A stretch of 64,000 bases of DNA from Pseudomonas sp. DC1.2 (GCF_034351645.1 NZ_CP133782.1:4469001-4533000), one strand, 5' to 3'; positions 42,323 to 52,834 are shown, counted from the first letter of the stretch. The notes: generated by a model from the letters alone, not told the origin. Translations and numbers: made by a program.

Positions 42323-43030
42323 TCAAGACCCGACCTTCACGAGTACGGCTTTTTCCTGATACCGCTCCGGGTACAACTGCTTCAACTGCGCGACCTTCGG
42401 CATATCGTTGACCACGATATAGGGATACGTCGGATGTTCGGTCAGGAAGTTCTGGTGATAGTCCTCGGCCGGGTAGAAACCGTTGTAGGTTTCCAGTGTG
42501 GTCACGATGGGTTTATTGAACGAATGAGCGGCATCAAGCTGGCCGATGTAGGCCTGGGCGATACGCTGTTGTTCAGCGTTTTGCGCAAAGATCGCCGACC
42601 GATACTGGGTGCCACTGTCCGGGCCCTGGCGGTTGAGTTCCGTCGGGTTGTGGGCCACCGAGAAGTAGATTTGCAGCAAGGTGCCATAACTGACCTGACT
42701 GGGGTCAAACGTGACTTCGACCGACTCCGCATGCCCGGTATTGCCGTCGCTGACGCGCTCATACTGAGCCGTATTGGCCGCACCGCCGGCGTAGCCGGAG
42801 ACGGCATTCTTTACGCCTTTGACATGCTGAAACACTCCTTGCACCCCCCAGAAACAACCTCCGGCAAACACTGCGGTTTCAGTTTTGGCCTGGGTAGTTT
42901 CGTCGAGGACCGGTGGGGAGATGACCACCGCATCCTGCGCCGCGCCGAAAGAAAATGCCGAGCATGGGCCTACAATGCTGGCCGCGACCACGCCGAACAC
43001 AGTACGGCGCCAGGTGAACAGAGTTTTCAT
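42323..43030 (-). CDS. msrA: Exported peptide-methionine (S)-sulfoxide reductase
   Basis: A 235-residue MsrA with an N-terminal export signal (TWRRTVFGVVAASIVGPCSA), so it repairs methionine sulfoxide outside the cytoplasm. The catalytic motif AVFAGGCFWGVQGVF lies near residue 57. GYAGG, GHAESVEV and GTQYRSAIF are conserved substrate-site parts. C-terminal recycling cysteines are not seen; the only Cys after the catalytic one appears absent, so reduction must differ from the three-Cys MsrA. It lies 31 bases after msrB. Confidence 0.9.
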   Translation of the reverse strand: MKTLFTWRRTVFGVVAASIVGPCSAFSFGAAQDAVVISPPVLDETTQAKTETAVFAGGCFWGVQGVFQHVKGVKNAVSGYAGGAANTAQYERVSDGNTGHAESVEVTFDPSQVSYGTLLQIYFSVAHNPTELNRQGPDSGTQYRSAIFAQNAEQQRIAQAYIGQLDAAHSFNKPIVTTLETYNGFYPAEDYHQNFLTEHPTYPYIVVNDMPKVAQLKQLYPERYQEKAVLVKVGS

Positions 43031-43061
43031 GGTACTGACTCCCAGGAAGGTAAAAGGCGAC

Positions 43062-43580
43062 TCACGCCGCGCGTAGCTCGAAAGTTAGTGCAAGACCATT
43101 CATGCAATAACGCAGGCCTGTCGGTTTAGGCCCGTCATCGAAGACATGCCCCAAATGACCACCGCAACGCCGACAGTGGACTTCGTTGCGCAGAACGCCA
43201 AAAGAATGGTCTTCGCGGGTCGCCACAGCTTTGTCCAACGGCGCCCAGAAACTCGGCCAGCCGGTTCGGCTGTCGAACTTGGTCTCGGAGGAAAACACCG
43301 GCAACGCACACCCGGCGCAAGCAAACGTACCCGCACGATGCTCATCATTCAGTGGACTGGTGTAGGCCCGTTCGGTGCCCTCCTCCCGCAGGATCGCGTA
43401 TTGCTCCGCGCTGAGCAGGGAGCGCCATTCGCTGTCGCTGTGAGTCACTTCAAAACCCTGCGCCGCGTCGGCAGAACTGACCAGGCCAGAACGGGCGGCA
43501 AATTTTGGCAACACACCCAGCACCAGGGCTGTAGCCCCCAGCCCACCGCTTGCTAAAAGAAATTGTCGTCTTGAAAACAT
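43062..43580 (-). CDS. msrB: Exported peptide-methionine (R)-sulfoxide reductase
   Basis: An MsrB with a twin-arginine signal (FSRRQFLLASGG), about 172 codons from the chosen ATG. The zinc pairs CAGC and CRRCGG, the motif TGWPSFW, and the catalytic Cys in RYCMNGLAL are present. Export by Tat would deliver a folded, zinc-loaded enzyme. It forms an operon with msrA and is divergent from a two-component system. Confidence 0.9.
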   Translation of the reverse strand: MFSRRQFLLASGGLGATALVLGVLPKFAARSGLVSSADAAQGFEVTHSDSEWRSLLSAEQYAILREEGTERAYTSPLNDEHRAGTFACAGCALPVFSSETKFDSRTGWPSFWAPLDKAVATREDHSFGVLRNEVHCRRCGGHLGHVFDDGPKPTGLRYCMNGLALTFELRAA

Positions 43581-43733
43581 GACCGTCTCCAAAAATCCAG
43601 GGTGCCTGATAAGGAACACAGCCTAGGCTTGAGTTGATCGCCAAATCCTCACGGGAAGTTAAACAATTCGTGATAACTCAGGCTGAGGAAAACCCGCACA
43701 ATGCGCCCATTACGCTGCAAAGGATTGAGCTTC

Positions 43734-44450
43734 ATGGAACAGACCAAACGCGTCCTGGTGGTCGAGGACGACCTGCATATCGCAGACCTTATCTGCCTGC
43801 ATCTACGCGATGAGCAGTTCGAAGTAGTGCATTGCGCTGACGGGGACGAAGGCATGCGCCTGCTGCAGTTGGGAAGCTGGGACGCACTGATCCTCGACCT
43901 GATGCTCCCCGGCGTGGACGGCCTCGAAATCTGTCGCCGTGCCAGGGCCATGGCCCGCTACACCCCCATCATCATCACCAGCGCACGATCCAGCGAACTG
44001 CATCGTATTCTTGGGCTGGAGCTGGGCGCCGACGATTACCTGGCCAAACCCTTCTCGATGCTTGAGCTGGTAGCTCGGGTCAAGGCCCTGCTAAGAAGGG
44101 TCGACGCCATGGCCCGCAACCTGAAAATGGACGCCGGCGGCCTGACCCTCGACGGCTTGTCCATCGACCCGATCACCCGCGATGTGTCACTCGACAGCCG
44201 CCGTCTGGACCTCACACCCCGAGAATTCGACCTGCTGTATTTCTTCGCCCGCCAACCGGGCAAGGTGTTTTCGCGCATGGATCTGCTCAATGCGGTATGG
44301 GGCTACAGCCACGAAGGTTACGAGCACACGGTCAACACCCACATCAACCGTCTGCGGGCCAAGATCGAGACTGATCCCGCGCAACCGTTGCGCATCCTCA
44401 CCGTATGGGGCCGAGGCTACAAATTCGCCGCCAGAGAGGAGCAATCATGA
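43734..44450 (+). CDS. OmpR-family response regulator
   Basis: A 238-residue regulator starting MEQTKRVLVVEDD; an upstream in-frame ATG would add 11 residues. The receiver has the phosphoacceptor Asp in ALILDLMLPGVDG and the Lys in DDYLAKPFS. The winged-helix output domain has LTPREFDLLYFFARQPGKVF and the recognition segment EHTVNTHINRLRAKIE. It overlaps the kinase gene as ATGA. Divergence from msrB suggests it controls msrBA. Confidence 0.92.
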   Translation: MEQTKRVLVVEDDLHIADLICLHLRDEQFEVVHCADGDEGMRLLQLGSWDALILDLMLPGVDGLEICRRARAMARYTPIIITSARSSELHRILGLELGADDYLAKPFSMLELVARVKALLRRVDAMARNLKMDAGGLTLDGLSIDPITRDVSLDSRRLDLTPREFDLLYFFARQPGKVFSRMDLLNAVWGYSHEGYEHTVNTHINRLRAKIETDPAQPLRILTVWGRGYKFAAREEQS

Positions 44451-45964
44451 GATTGACCCTGACTCAGCGCCTGTCCCTGGTGTTCGCCGTTCTGCTGATG
44501 GTGTGCTGCGGCACCTCGGCATGGATGCAGGTGCGCGCCAATCAGATGCATGAACTGGAAGTGGTGCAAGGACTGTCCCGTGACCTCGCCCAGCACATCG
44601 CCCATGACACCGTGCTGATGGACAGTAATGGTCTGATGCCGCACGCAGTACGCGACCTGTTCAGCCAACTGATGCTGGTCAACCCCAGCGTCGAGGTGTA
44701 CCTGCTGGACACCGAAGGGCGGATCGTTGGGAGCGCTGCGCCCGAGGGCCGGATCCACCGACAACGGGTCGATCTGCTACCCATCCAACGGCTGCTAAAT
44801 GGGGATGCGCTGCCGATTCTCGGTGACGACCCGCGCAGCGCCGATGGGCGCAAGGTCTTCAGCGCCGCACCGTTACAGGTCAACGGCAAACCGGCGGGCT
44901 ATCTTTACGTGGTGCTGCTTAGCGAAGAACACGACCGCTTCGCCGAACGAGGCGCCACCAGTGCGGCGCTCAATACCGCATTGTTGTCCATCGGACTGGT
45001 CGCACTGCTGTGCCTGATTGCCGGCCTCACTGCCTTTGCCCTGATCACCCGGCCGTTACGGCGCTTGACCGAAACCGTCAGACAGTTCGATATCGACGGC
45101 GTACCGATGGCGCCGTCCGAGACAACACCACTGGCACAGTCCGCCAGTCACGACGAAATTGCGATACTCGACAGCGCCTTTCGGCAAATGCAAACCCGCC
45201 TTAGCGAACAATGGCGCTCGCTGACCCGCCAGGACCAGGAGCGCCGCGAACTGGTGGCGAACATCTCCCATGACCTGCGCACGCCGCTGGCCTCGTTGCA
45301 CGGTTACCTGGAAACTCTGTCGCTCAAGGACGCCACATTGTCAGCCGCCGACCGGCGCCGCTACCTGGGCATCGCCCTGGATCAAAGCCGCAAGGTCGGC
45401 GGCCTGGCGCAATCGCTGCTTGAACTGGTACGACTGGAACACGGTTTCGTGCAACCGGTGCTGGAGCGCTTTTCACTGACCGATTTGGTACAGGACATCT
45501 TCCAGAAGTTCGAACTCACCGCTGAAGCGCGTCAGGTCGAACTCAAGGCCACCTTCGCCCCGAACGTTGCCGGCGCCTGCGCCGACCTGGGGTTGATAGA
45601 GCGGGTGCTGACCAACCTGTTCGACAATGCCGTGCGCCATACACCTCAAGGGGGAGAAGTCGAAGTGAGCCTGCGCCCCCAAGGCTTGTTCGTCGAGGTC
45701 ATCGTCAGTGACACTGGGCCCGGTATCGCACCCGAGCTGCGCGAGGGCCTATTTCTGCGCCCATTTAATATTGGGGGCGCGCGACGCGATGGAGGGTTGG
45801 GGCTAAGGATCGTGCACCGGATCCTGCAACTGCATGGTCGTGAGATTCAGTTGATCGAGATTCCAGGGCGTGGTGCAAGCTTTCGCTTCTCGTTGCCATT
45901 GGATGAGCAAACGGCTGAGCAAGGGGTGGTTCGCTCGATGAATTTGAATTCGCCGGGGAAATAG
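44447..45964 (+). CDS. Membrane sensor histidine kinase
   Basis: A 505-residue EnvZ-type kinase starting MRLTLTQRLSLVFAV. Order: membrane helix one (to about 25), a periplasmic sensor of about 140 residues (VYLLDTEGRIVGSAAPEGRI, PAS-like), helix two (LLSIGLVALLCLIAGLTAF), HAMP, HisKA with the phosphorylated His in VANISHDLRTPLASLHG, and HATPase with NLFDNAVRHTPQGG and DTGPGIAPEL. Genetic context suggests an envelope redox or methionine-oxidation signal; that is inference. Confidence 0.92.
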   Translation: MRLTLTQRLSLVFAVLLMVCCGTSAWMQVRANQMHELEVVQGLSRDLAQHIAHDTVLMDSNGLMPHAVRDLFSQLMLVNPSVEVYLLDTEGRIVGSAAPEGRIHRQRVDLLPIQRLLNGDALPILGDDPRSADGRKVFSAAPLQVNGKPAGYLYVVLLSEEHDRFAERGATSAALNTALLSIGLVALLCLIAGLTAFALITRPLRRLTETVRQFDIDGVPMAPSETTPLAQSASHDEIAILDSAFRQMQTRLSEQWRSLTRQDQERRELVANISHDLRTPLASLHGYLETLSLKDATLSAADRRRYLGIALDQSRKVGGLAQSLLELVRLEHGFVQPVLERFSLTDLVQDIFQKFELTAEARQVELKATFAPNVAGACADLGLIERVLTNLFDNAVRHTPQGGEVEVSLRPQGLFVEVIVSDTGPGIAPELREGLFLRPFNIGGARRDGGLGLRIVHRILQLHGREIQLIEIPGRGASFRFSLPLDEQTAEQGVVRSMNLNSPGK

Positions 45965-46254
45965 TCGAGTGCTTGGCACAGAACTTCTTCTATCAGGCCG
46001 CCGTGCCGCGAGAACTATCGGCGACACGGCAGGGAGTGTTGCTCAAGGCGTGTGCCTGAGGCTTTGCCACCGGGTCGTTCTGTGGGCGAACGACCCTACT
46101 GTACCGAGTGTTTCGATCATTAATGTTGCGAAAGTCTTTGGCCCGCTTGCCCGTTGGGTCGTGACAACGCCGCCTCCGTCCAATAGATTAGTCGCCCTGA
46201 CAAGGCCCTGTGCTTTCTCGCCTCAACTCAAGTTAAAGAAGTAGTGAAATTTCA
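45965..46254. other. Gene-free gap with a hairpin
   Basis: No convincing gene. A perfect 8-bp inverted repeat GGGTCGTT/AACGACCC (46072-46096, loop of nine) lacks a T-run, so it is not a standard terminator. The rest could hold the promoter of the following gene. Confidence 0.4.
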
Positions 46255-46959
46255 ATGTCTGATTCCAACACCGCTGAATCCGTAGTCACCTTGTCGTCCA
46301 AAGCGGAATACGAAAACTCCATCAATCTTTCACAGCATGTGCCCCAGGCCAAGACCATCAGTGAGATGGTGCTGGATGCTTTTCAATCTACCCGGGAAAG
46401 CGACCAAATCCGCGGATTACGCACCGCGATTCGGCAGGCTCACGATAGCTTCGACGACGATAAAGCCTACGAACTCATGGGCGAACTCAAGCAACTCAAG
46501 GATGCCGAAGCCGCGGATATTGCCGCGCTGGAAGACCTGAGCAGCAAGTTCCCGATCAGCCGGATTCTGTCGAGTTTCAAAGACGACCCAGCGTTTCAAG
46601 AGATTGTTTATGGTCTGGCACTGAAAGTCCTGAACCAGACGCACCAAGCCATCAGCAACCCTGGCAGCGGCAAAAACAAAACCGCACGCGCCAAGAAAGA
46701 AGTCGAAGTGTTCACCATCAGCAAGGATGGCGTGAGCGTCACGTTGCCGCTACGAACGCCGCGTTCGCGACTGAACGTTGACCGCCAAGCCCTGGAATTC
46801 CTTGGGTTCAACTTCGTCGGAGAAGGTGAAGAGGCTGAGCTGGAAAACGACATGTTCCTGGACAATTCCGGGACCGAGCAAGCGGTCAACCGCAAGAACA
46901 TCATCACCGCCTTGCAGCAACAAACCGCGTTTGATGGCTACAGCATCACTGCGCAGTAA
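46255..46959 (+). CDS. Unrecognised 234-residue protein
   Basis: A soluble acidic protein starting MSDSNTAESVV. There is no signal peptide or membrane segment, and no cysteine. The first 150 residues are helical with acidic/basic heptads (IRQAHDSFDDDKAYELMGEL). A basic patch SGKNKTARAKKEVEVF follows, then a beta-like C-terminal region (ISKDGVSVTLPLRTPRSRLN). I do not recognise the family. It is a single gene followed by its own terminator, facing the cyo operon. Confidence 0.7.
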   Translation: MSDSNTAESVVTLSSKAEYENSINLSQHVPQAKTISEMVLDAFQSTRESDQIRGLRTAIRQAHDSFDDDKAYELMGELKQLKDAEAADIAALEDLSSKFPISRILSSFKDDPAFQEIVYGLALKVLNQTHQAISNPGSGKNKTARAKKEVEVFTISKDGVSVTLPLRTPRSRLNVDRQALEFLGFNFVGEGEEAELENDMFLDNSGTEQAVNRKNIITALQQQTAFDGYSITAQ

Positions 46960-46996
46960 CACGAGTCATCTCGGCGCACTTGGCGCCTGACTAAAG

Positions 46997-47032
46997 AGCC
47001 CCCGGACTGAAACTGAGACGGGGGCTTTTTTG
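46997..47032 (+). terminator. Terminator of the 234-residue protein gene
   Basis: AGCCCCCG/CGGGGGCT stem with a 14-base loop, followed by T6. Confidence 0.85.
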
Positions 47033-47124
47033 CATCGACTGTTTTTTGCTGTCTTATCGTCAACGCAGGGTCATCAGCCGGAGAAACAAAAGTAGGGCAC
47101 CACGCGCGGCAGAGAACGCCCAAT

Positions 47125-47161
47125 AAAAAACCCCGCGTTTCTCTCGAAGGCGGGGTTTTTT
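47125..47161 (-). terminator. Terminator of the cyo operon
   Basis: AACCCCGC/GCGGGGTT stem, A6 on one side and T6 on the other. It lies just downstream of cyoE on the minus strand. Confidence 0.85.
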
Positions 47162-47177
47162 CTACAGCATCCAGACT

Positions 47178-48065
47178 TTAAGGCGCGTAGGTCAGCAACA
47201 ATTCACTCGGCACTTTGAAGTCCAGGGACATCATCACGCTCAACGCGGTAATGGTGAAGATCGAGAACACGAACAGCTTGCGTGCCCAGACCGTATCATC
47301 CACTGCCTTGTAGCCGGTCCACGCCATGTACAACCAGTACATGCCCATGGCCGCGGCGACGGCGAGGTAGCTCATGCCGGCGTAGCCGCTGAAGGTCAGC
47401 ATCAAGGTTGCGATCAGGAACGCCAGGATGTAGAGCAAAATGTGCTTCTTGGCCACTTGAATCCCACGCTTCACAGGCAGCACCGGAATCGATGCGGCCA
47501 AGTAATCATTGAAGCGAAAAATCGCGATGGCATAAGAATGCGGCATCTGCCACAAGCTGAACATCACCAGCAACGTCAGCGCAGCCATGTCGAAGCTGTT
47601 CGTCACAGCAACATAGCCAATCACCGGCGGCATAGCCCCCGACAGACTGCCCACCAGCGTGCCGTGAACCGACTTGCGCTTGAGGTACAGGCTGTAGAAG
47701 CCGACGTAGATGACAAAACCGATGACCGCGAACAGCGCGGCCAAAGGGTTGGCCACTTTATACAACAGCGCAACGCCGGCAACACCCAGGACGGTCGCAT
47801 AAATCAGCGCCAGCTTCAGGGAGATCAAACCCTGGACCAGCACGCGGTTTTTGGTGCGTTCCATCTTCAGGTCGATGTCACGGTCAATGCAGTTGTTGAA
47901 CACGCAACCGGAAGCCACCACCAGGGACGTGCCAATCATTGCAGCCAGGAAGATGGCCAGATCGACATGCCCTTTGGAGGCCAGGAAGAACCCGCCAGCC
48001 ACAGAAAGCACGTTACCGAAAATGATCCCCGGTTTGGTGATTTGGATAAAGTGCTTGAGCGACAT
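47178..48065 (-). CDS. cyoE: Protoheme IX farnesyltransferase (heme O synthase)
   Basis: Adds a farnesyl group to heme B to make heme O for the CyoB binuclear centre. The 295 residues form about nine membrane helices. The prenyl-diphosphate motif [18 protein letters not shown] and the second acidic motif equivalent [19 protein letters not shown] are visible. It is the last gene of cyoABCDE. Confidence 0.95.
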   Translation of the reverse strand: MSLKHFIQITKPGIIFGNVLSVAGGFFLASKGHVDLAIFLAAMIGTSLVVASGCVFNNCIDRDIDLKMERTKNRVLVQGLISLKLALIYATVLGVAGVALLYKVANPLAALFAVIGFVIYVGFYSLYLKRKSVHGTLVGSLSGAMPPVIGYVAVTNSFDMAALTLLVMFSLWQMPHSYAIAIFRFNDYLAASIPVLPVKRGIQVAKKHILLYILAFLIATLMLTFSGYAGMSYLAVAAAMGMYWLYMAWTGYKAVDDTVWARKLFVFSIFTITALSVMMSLDFKVPSELLLTYAP

Positions 48066-48075
48066 CGGGTCTACC

Positions 48076-48411
48076 TCACTTCGCCATCATGACGGTGTGG
48101 ATGCTGAACATGATCCACAACGACAGACCAACCAGCAGGACAATGACCAACGCGGCGAAGATAAACGCCACCACGTTGTTGCGCTGCGCAGCCGAGCGGT
48201 CCAGGTGCAGGAAGTACACCAGGTGAACCAGCACCTGAATCACCGCAAAGGCCAGCACGATCCAAAGCGTCATGGCTTTCGGCAGCGATGGGTACATCAC
48301 CAGGCCGAACGGAATGACTGTCAGGATGACCGACAGAATGAAGCCGATTGCATAGGATTTAACGCTGCCGTGGCCGGCGTCGTGGCCGTCATGGGAGTGT
48401 GCATTAGCCAT
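48076..48411 (-). CDS. cyoD: Cytochrome o ubiquinol oxidase subunit IV
   Basis: A small 111-residue subunit with three membrane helices, starting [15 protein letters not shown]. An upstream in-frame ATG is inside cyoC. The start overlaps the cyoC stop as TAATG. The histidine-rich N-terminus is typical. Confidence 0.95.
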   Translation of the reverse strand: MANAHSHDGHDAGHGSVKSYAIGFILSVILTVIPFGLVMYPSLPKAMTLWIVLAFAVIQVLVHLVYFLHLDRSAAQRNNVVAFIFAALVIVLLVGLSLWIMFSIHTVMMAK

Positions 48412-49037
48412 TACAGAGTCCCCATCAGGTAAACAACGGTGAATACGCAGATCCACACTACGTCCAGGAAGTGCCAGAACAGACTCAGGCAGCTCAGACG
48501 CGTCTTGTTGGTCGACGTCAGGCCGTGCTTCTGGACCTGATACATCATGATCGCCATCCAGATCAGACCGCTGGTCACGTGCAGACCGTGGGTGCCGACC
48601 AGGGTGAAGAACCCGGACAGGAAGCCGCTGCGGCTAGGGCCGTAGCCTTCGGAGATCAGCTTGTGGAACTCGTTGATCTCCATGCCGATGAAGCCCAGGC
48701 CGAAGAGAAAGGTGATGGCCAACCAGCCCAACACCGCCTTCTTATTGCCCTTGAACAACGCCAGCATGGCGAAGCCGTAGGTGATCGAGCTGAGCAACAG
48801 GCAGGCGGTTTCGCCAAGCACGTAGGGCAGTTCGAAGATGTCGTGGCCCGAAGGGCCACCCGCTACGTTATTAACCAGTACCGCGTACACCGCGAAGATC
48901 GACGCAAACAAAATGCAGTCGGTCATCAGGTAGAGCCAGAAACCGAATACGGTCATCTCGCCCGAGTCGTGGTGATGGTCATCGTGCCCATGGTCATCGA
49001 CATGGGCGTGTCCAGCAGTGGTCACTAAGTTCGACAT
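48411..49037 (-). CDS. cyoC: Cytochrome o ubiquinol oxidase subunit III
   Basis: 208 residues, five membrane helices of the COX3 family, with the [19 protein letters not shown] segment and [16 protein letters not shown] at the C-terminal end. The N-terminus is rich in His and Asp. cyoB ends three bases upstream. Confidence 0.96.
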   Translation of the reverse strand: MSNLVTTAGHAHVDDHGHDDHHHDSGEMTVFGFWLYLMTDCILFASIFAVYAVLVNNVAGGPSGHDIFELPYVLGETACLLLSSITYGFAMLALFKGNKKAVLGWLAITFLFGLGFIGMEINEFHKLISEGYGPSRSGFLSGFFTLVGTHGLHVTSGLIWMAIMMYQVQKHGLTSTNKTRLSCLSLFWHFLDVVWICVFTVVYLMGTL

Positions 49038-49040
49038 GGT

Positions 49041-51071
49041 TTAAGCCTGTTCCAACGAGGTTTCAACACGGGTAGCGTTGGCCGGAATCGCTTTGGCCTC
49101 TACCAGACGCTTGTGCTGCTCGGCTTCGATGCGCTCGATCGTTTCAACCGGGACCATATAGCCCTGGTCATCACGAGCAGCGTGAATCACGAAGTACACA
49201 ATGGTGCCGACCAAACCGAAGATAGCCAGCCACCAGATGTGCCAGATCATTGCGAAACCGAACACGGTCAACAGAGCACCCATGACCACACCGGTCGCCG
49301 TGTTGTTTGGCATGTGGATCGGCTCGTAACGAGTCGGAGTCTGGTACGCGGTACCGTTTTCCTTGTCCTCGGTGAACGGGTCGATACCTTCGGCTTTCGG
49401 CAGAACGGCAAAGTTGTAGAACGGTGGTGGCGACGAGGTCGACCATTCCAGCGTGTGGGCATTCCACGGGTCGCCGGCTTCGCACATGTTCTCTGGCAGC
49501 TTGCGATCACGAATACTGACGTACAGCTGGATCAACTGGCAGGCAATACCGATGGCGATCAGGATCGCACCGACCATCGCAACGTACAGGTAAGGCACCC
49601 ACTCAGGGTTGGTGGTGCTGTTCAGACGACGGGTCATGCCCATGAAGCCCAGTGCATAGAGCGGCATGAACGCGACGAAGAAGCCGGTGATCCAGAACCA
49701 GAACGCTGCCTTGCCCCAACCTTCGTGCAGCTTGAAGCCGAACGCTTTAGGGAAGTAGAAGCTGAAACCGGCGATGTAACCGAACACGGCGCCGCCGATG
49801 ATCACGTTGTGGAAGTGAGCGATCACGAACAGGCTGTTGTGCAAGACGAAGTCCGCACCCGGAATGGCCAGCAGTACACCGGTCATGCCGCCGATAGCGA
49901 AGGTCACCATAAAGCCCAGGGTCCACAGAACCTGACTGGTGATACGCAAACGCCCGCGGTAAATGGTGAACAGCCAGTTGAATAGCTTCACCCCCGTCGG
50001 AATCGAGATCAGCATCGTCGCCAGCCCAAAGAAGGCGTTGACGTTGGCACCCGAACCCATGGTGAAGAAGTGGTGCAGCCAAACCATGAAGCCCAGGATC
50101 GAGATCGCGCCACTGGCGTAGATCATCGAGTGGTGGCCGAACAGACGCTTGCCGGAGAAGGTCGAGATGACTTCGGAGAAAATCCCGAACGCCGGCAAAA
50201 TCAGGATGTAAACCTCGGGGTGACCCCACGCCCAGAACAGGTTGACGTACATCATTGGATTACCACCAAGTTCATTGGTGAAAATGTGGAAATCCATGTA
50301 GCGGTCAAGGGTCAGCAGAGCGAGGGTAGCGGTCAGAATCGGGAACGAAGCCACGATCAACACGTTGGCCCAGGTGCAGGTCCAGGTGAAGATCGGCATG
50401 TCCATCATCTTCATGCCAGGGGTACGCATTTTCAGCACGGTGGCCAGGAAGTTGACCCCGGTTAGCGTCGTACCCAGTCCGGACAACTGCAGTGCCCAGA
50501 TGTAGTAGTCCACACCCACGCCCGGGCTATAGCCCAGTTCCGACAGCGGTGGATAAGCAACCCAACCGGTACGGGCGAATTCGCCGACGCCCAGGGACAG
50601 GTTGACCAGCACAACGCCGGACACCAGCAGCCAGAAGCTCAGGGAGTTCAGGAATGGATAAGCCACGTCACGCGCGCCGATCTGCAACGGCACGACAAGG
50701 TTCATCAGGCCGGTGAAGAATGGCATCGCCATGAAGATGATCATGATCACACCGTGAGCGGTGAAGATCTGGTCATAGTGCTCAGGCGGCAGGTAGCCAG
50801 GTGAACCCTCGGTGGCCATGGCCAACTGGGAACGCATCATGATGGCGTCGGCAAAACCACGCAGCAGCATGACCATGGCAACGATGATGTACATCACACC
50901 GATTTTCTTGTGGTCGACCGACGTCAGCCACTCGGTCCACAAGTAGGTCCACTTCTTGAAGTAGGTGATTGCAGCAAACACCGCCAGACCACCGAGCGCG
51001 ATCATGGCAATGGTCACCATGACAATCGGCTCGTGGAACGGAATCGCTTCCAGACTTAATTTACCAAACAT
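49041..51071 (-). CDS. cyoB: Cytochrome o ubiquinol oxidase subunit I
   Basis: The catalytic subunit with low-spin heme b, heme o and CuB; it reduces oxygen and pumps protons. The 676-residue length is usual. The CuB site is in [17 protein letters not shown] with LHHFFTMG. Heme ligands are in HGVIMIIF and [13 protein letters not shown]. About 15 membrane segments are visible. It lies three bases after cyoA. Confidence 0.98.
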   Translation of the reverse strand: MFGKLSLEAIPFHEPIVMVTIAMIALGGLAVFAAITYFKKWTYLWTEWLTSVDHKKIGVMYIIVAMVMLLRGFADAIMMRSQLAMATEGSPGYLPPEHYDQIFTAHGVIMIIFMAMPFFTGLMNLVVPLQIGARDVAYPFLNSLSFWLLVSGVVLVNLSLGVGEFARTGWVAYPPLSELGYSPGVGVDYYIWALQLSGLGTTLTGVNFLATVLKMRTPGMKMMDMPIFTWTCTWANVLIVASFPILTATLALLTLDRYMDFHIFTNELGGNPMMYVNLFWAWGHPEVYILILPAFGIFSEVISTFSGKRLFGHHSMIYASGAISILGFMVWLHHFFTMGSGANVNAFFGLATMLISIPTGVKLFNWLFTIYRGRLRITSQVLWTLGFMVTFAIGGMTGVLLAIPGADFVLHNSLFVIAHFHNVIIGGAVFGYIAGFSFYFPKAFGFKLHEGWGKAAFWFWITGFFVAFMPLYALGFMGMTRRLNSTTNPEWVPYLYVAMVGAILIAIGIACQLIQLYVSIRDRKLPENMCEAGDPWNAHTLEWSTSSPPPFYNFAVLPKAEGIDPFTEDKENGTAYQTPTRYEPIHMPNNTATGVVMGALLTVFGFAMIWHIWWLAIFGLVGTIVYFVIHAARDDQGYMVPVETIERIEAEQHKRLVEAKAIPANATRVETSLEQA

Positions 51072-51074
51072 CGT

Positions 51075-52022
51075 TTACTCCTCTGCCCCGGCAGCTGAAT
51101 GCGAACTCTTGTCCATCCCTTCCATAGCGGCCACTTCTTTCTCTTCCTTCCCTTCGTGCAATTTCATCGGACCTGGTTTCATGCCTTCGTACTTGTCGAC
51201 GATGGTCTGAAACAGGTTGGGTGTCACCGAGGAAAAGAGCTCAACCGGGTTGTTTTGGCTTGGCTTGGAAAGGGCTGCGTATTCAGCGCTTTCTAGCTGT
51301 TTAGGTGCCTTTTTGACATCACTGACCCAGGCATCGAAATCTTCCTGAGAGGTGGCGATAGCTTTGAACTTCATGCCGGTGAAACCCGCGCCGCTGTAGT
51401 TGGCGGAGATACCGTCCATCTCAGCATTCTGGTTGGCAATCAGGTGCAGCTTGGTCTGCATGCCCGCCATTGCGTAAATCTGGCCACCCAGACCCGGGAT
51501 GAAGAACGAGTTCATCACGGTGTCGGAAGTCACTTTGAAGTTGACCGGTGTGTGAGCCGGGAACACGATTTTGTTAACCGTGGCGATACCCTGTTCCGGG
51601 TAGATGAACAGCCACTTCCAGTCCATCGCGACCACTTCAATGGTGATCGGCTTGACGTCGGATTCCAGCGGACGGTAAGGGTCCAGCGCGTGGGTCGACT
51701 TATAGGTCACGTAACCCAGGGCAATGATGATCAGGACCGGGACAGCCCACACCGCGATTTCAATCTTGGTGGAGTGCGACCACTTGGGCGCGTAGACAGC
51801 GTCCTTGTTGGAAGCGCGATATTTCCAGGCGAACAAGAACGTCATGACGATGACCGGCACAACGACCAACAGCATCAGCAGCGTTGCGGTGATGATCAGG
51901 TTTCGCTCGTCGAGGCCAACCTGGCCCTTGGGATCGAGCAGGGTCATGTTGCAGCCTGACAGCAACAGCGTGCCGAGCAGCGGCAATAAGCCTAGTAGTC
52001 TGGGGTACCTGTTTTTACTCAT
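51075..52022 (-). CDS. cyoA: Cytochrome o ubiquinol oxidase subunit II
   Basis: The ubiquinol-interacting lipoprotein subunit, 315 residues from [11 protein letters not shown], with AGAGGTCGTGAG before the ATG. The lipobox LLSGC is near residue 24 and two membrane helices follow. A cupredoxin domain lacks the CuA ligands, as expected for quinol oxidases ([18 protein letters not shown]). The COX-Aro C-terminal region is present. It is the first gene of the operon. Confidence 0.96.
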   Translation of the reverse strand: MSKNRYPRLLGLLPLLGTLLLSGCNMTLLDPKGQVGLDERNLIITATLLMLLVVVPVIVMTFLFAWKYRASNKDAVYAPKWSHSTKIEIAVWAVPVLIIIALGYVTYKSTHALDPYRPLESDVKPITIEVVAMDWKWLFIYPEQGIATVNKIVFPAHTPVNFKVTSDTVMNSFFIPGLGGQIYAMAGMQTKLHLIANQNAEMDGISANYSGAGFTGMKFKAIATSQEDFDAWVSDVKKAPKQLESAEYAALSKPSQNNPVELFSSVTPNLFQTIVDKYEGMKPGPMKLHEGKEEKEVAAMEGMDKSSHSAAGAEE

Positions 52023-52766
52023 CTCACGACCTCTAAAGCAGCTTGCGCAATGCAGTTGGGTTTTGATCGCCAACACTTCACCCTGCCAAGGGTTGGCATT
52101 TTCTTGGATTGAATAAGGGCCGCCCGTCGCGCGTCAGACGCTGTTCGACAAATCCTGGGCCAGCGGTGAGTTCTTATTCGAATTCATGGTCAAAGGCCTT
52201 GTTACAGACCAATTCCATTTGGTGCGGATAGTCGGAAGGCACCAACACCTGGGGAGCCATAAGAAGCCGTTAAGCGCCTCGACTCCCTATTTGCTCTGGG
52301 GTGAGCAGTGCTGGGAATTCAGTGACGCCGATTGTAGATACGTAGCGCTTTATAAACCATGTCTTATCCCGAAATAATTTCTATCCAATCCGGCAACAAT
52401 CAATCACAAATTCCGCAAAAGTTGCACATCATATCGAAATTAGTTCTCAACAAAAATACCAAAACCTATAGCTTTACCACCCACAGTTCAGACAGCCTTC
52501 AGCGCCCAGCACTGTCGGTAGACCCTGCCAAAGCCCCCATATGACAGGGCTGGTGTCGATTCAGCAGACCTTGTTAAAACTGCCTGTTGCGTCGCGTTCC
52601 GGTTTCAGAGGGCGGCCGCTCAGAGTGGCCCATTTCGTTGCGTAGCTATGCACTTAAATCCGACTTTTTGAAGCGTTGCGGCACCCAAGCTGTGACAACA
52701 TGTCGCACATGCGCGACACCCTTCATTGTCCCGCATCACACTCTTTTTACCTGAGCCCTGAAATGT
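52023..52766. other. Long gene-free region upstream of cyoA
   Basis: About 740 bases with no convincing gene in either strand. The part around 52350-52500 is clearly more AT-rich than its surroundings. It presumably holds the cyo promoter and long 5' leader. I could not assign a -35/-10 pair or ANR box with confidence. Confidence 0.6.
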
Positions 52767-52808
52767 AAAACGCCCCGGCCCTCTCAAAGAGGAACGGAGC
52801 GTTGTTTT
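52767..52808 (-). terminator. Terminator of dsbB
   Basis: An imperfect stem AACGCCCCGG.CCCTC with GAGGAACGGAGCGTT around AAA, with TTTTT or TTTAC at the two ends. On the minus strand it directly follows dsbB. Confidence 0.75.
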
Positions 52809-52834
52809 TGTCTGCCGCGCAGGGCCGAAAGACC

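Noticed and set aside
46072..46096. Hairpin as terminator of the histidine kinase gene
   Set aside because: No T-run follows on either strand and it lies over 100 bases past the stop.
52186..52544. Two short forward ORFs (63 and 61 codons) upstream of cyoA
   Set aside because: No ribosome site, no recognisable sequence, and atypical composition for coding DNA in this genome.
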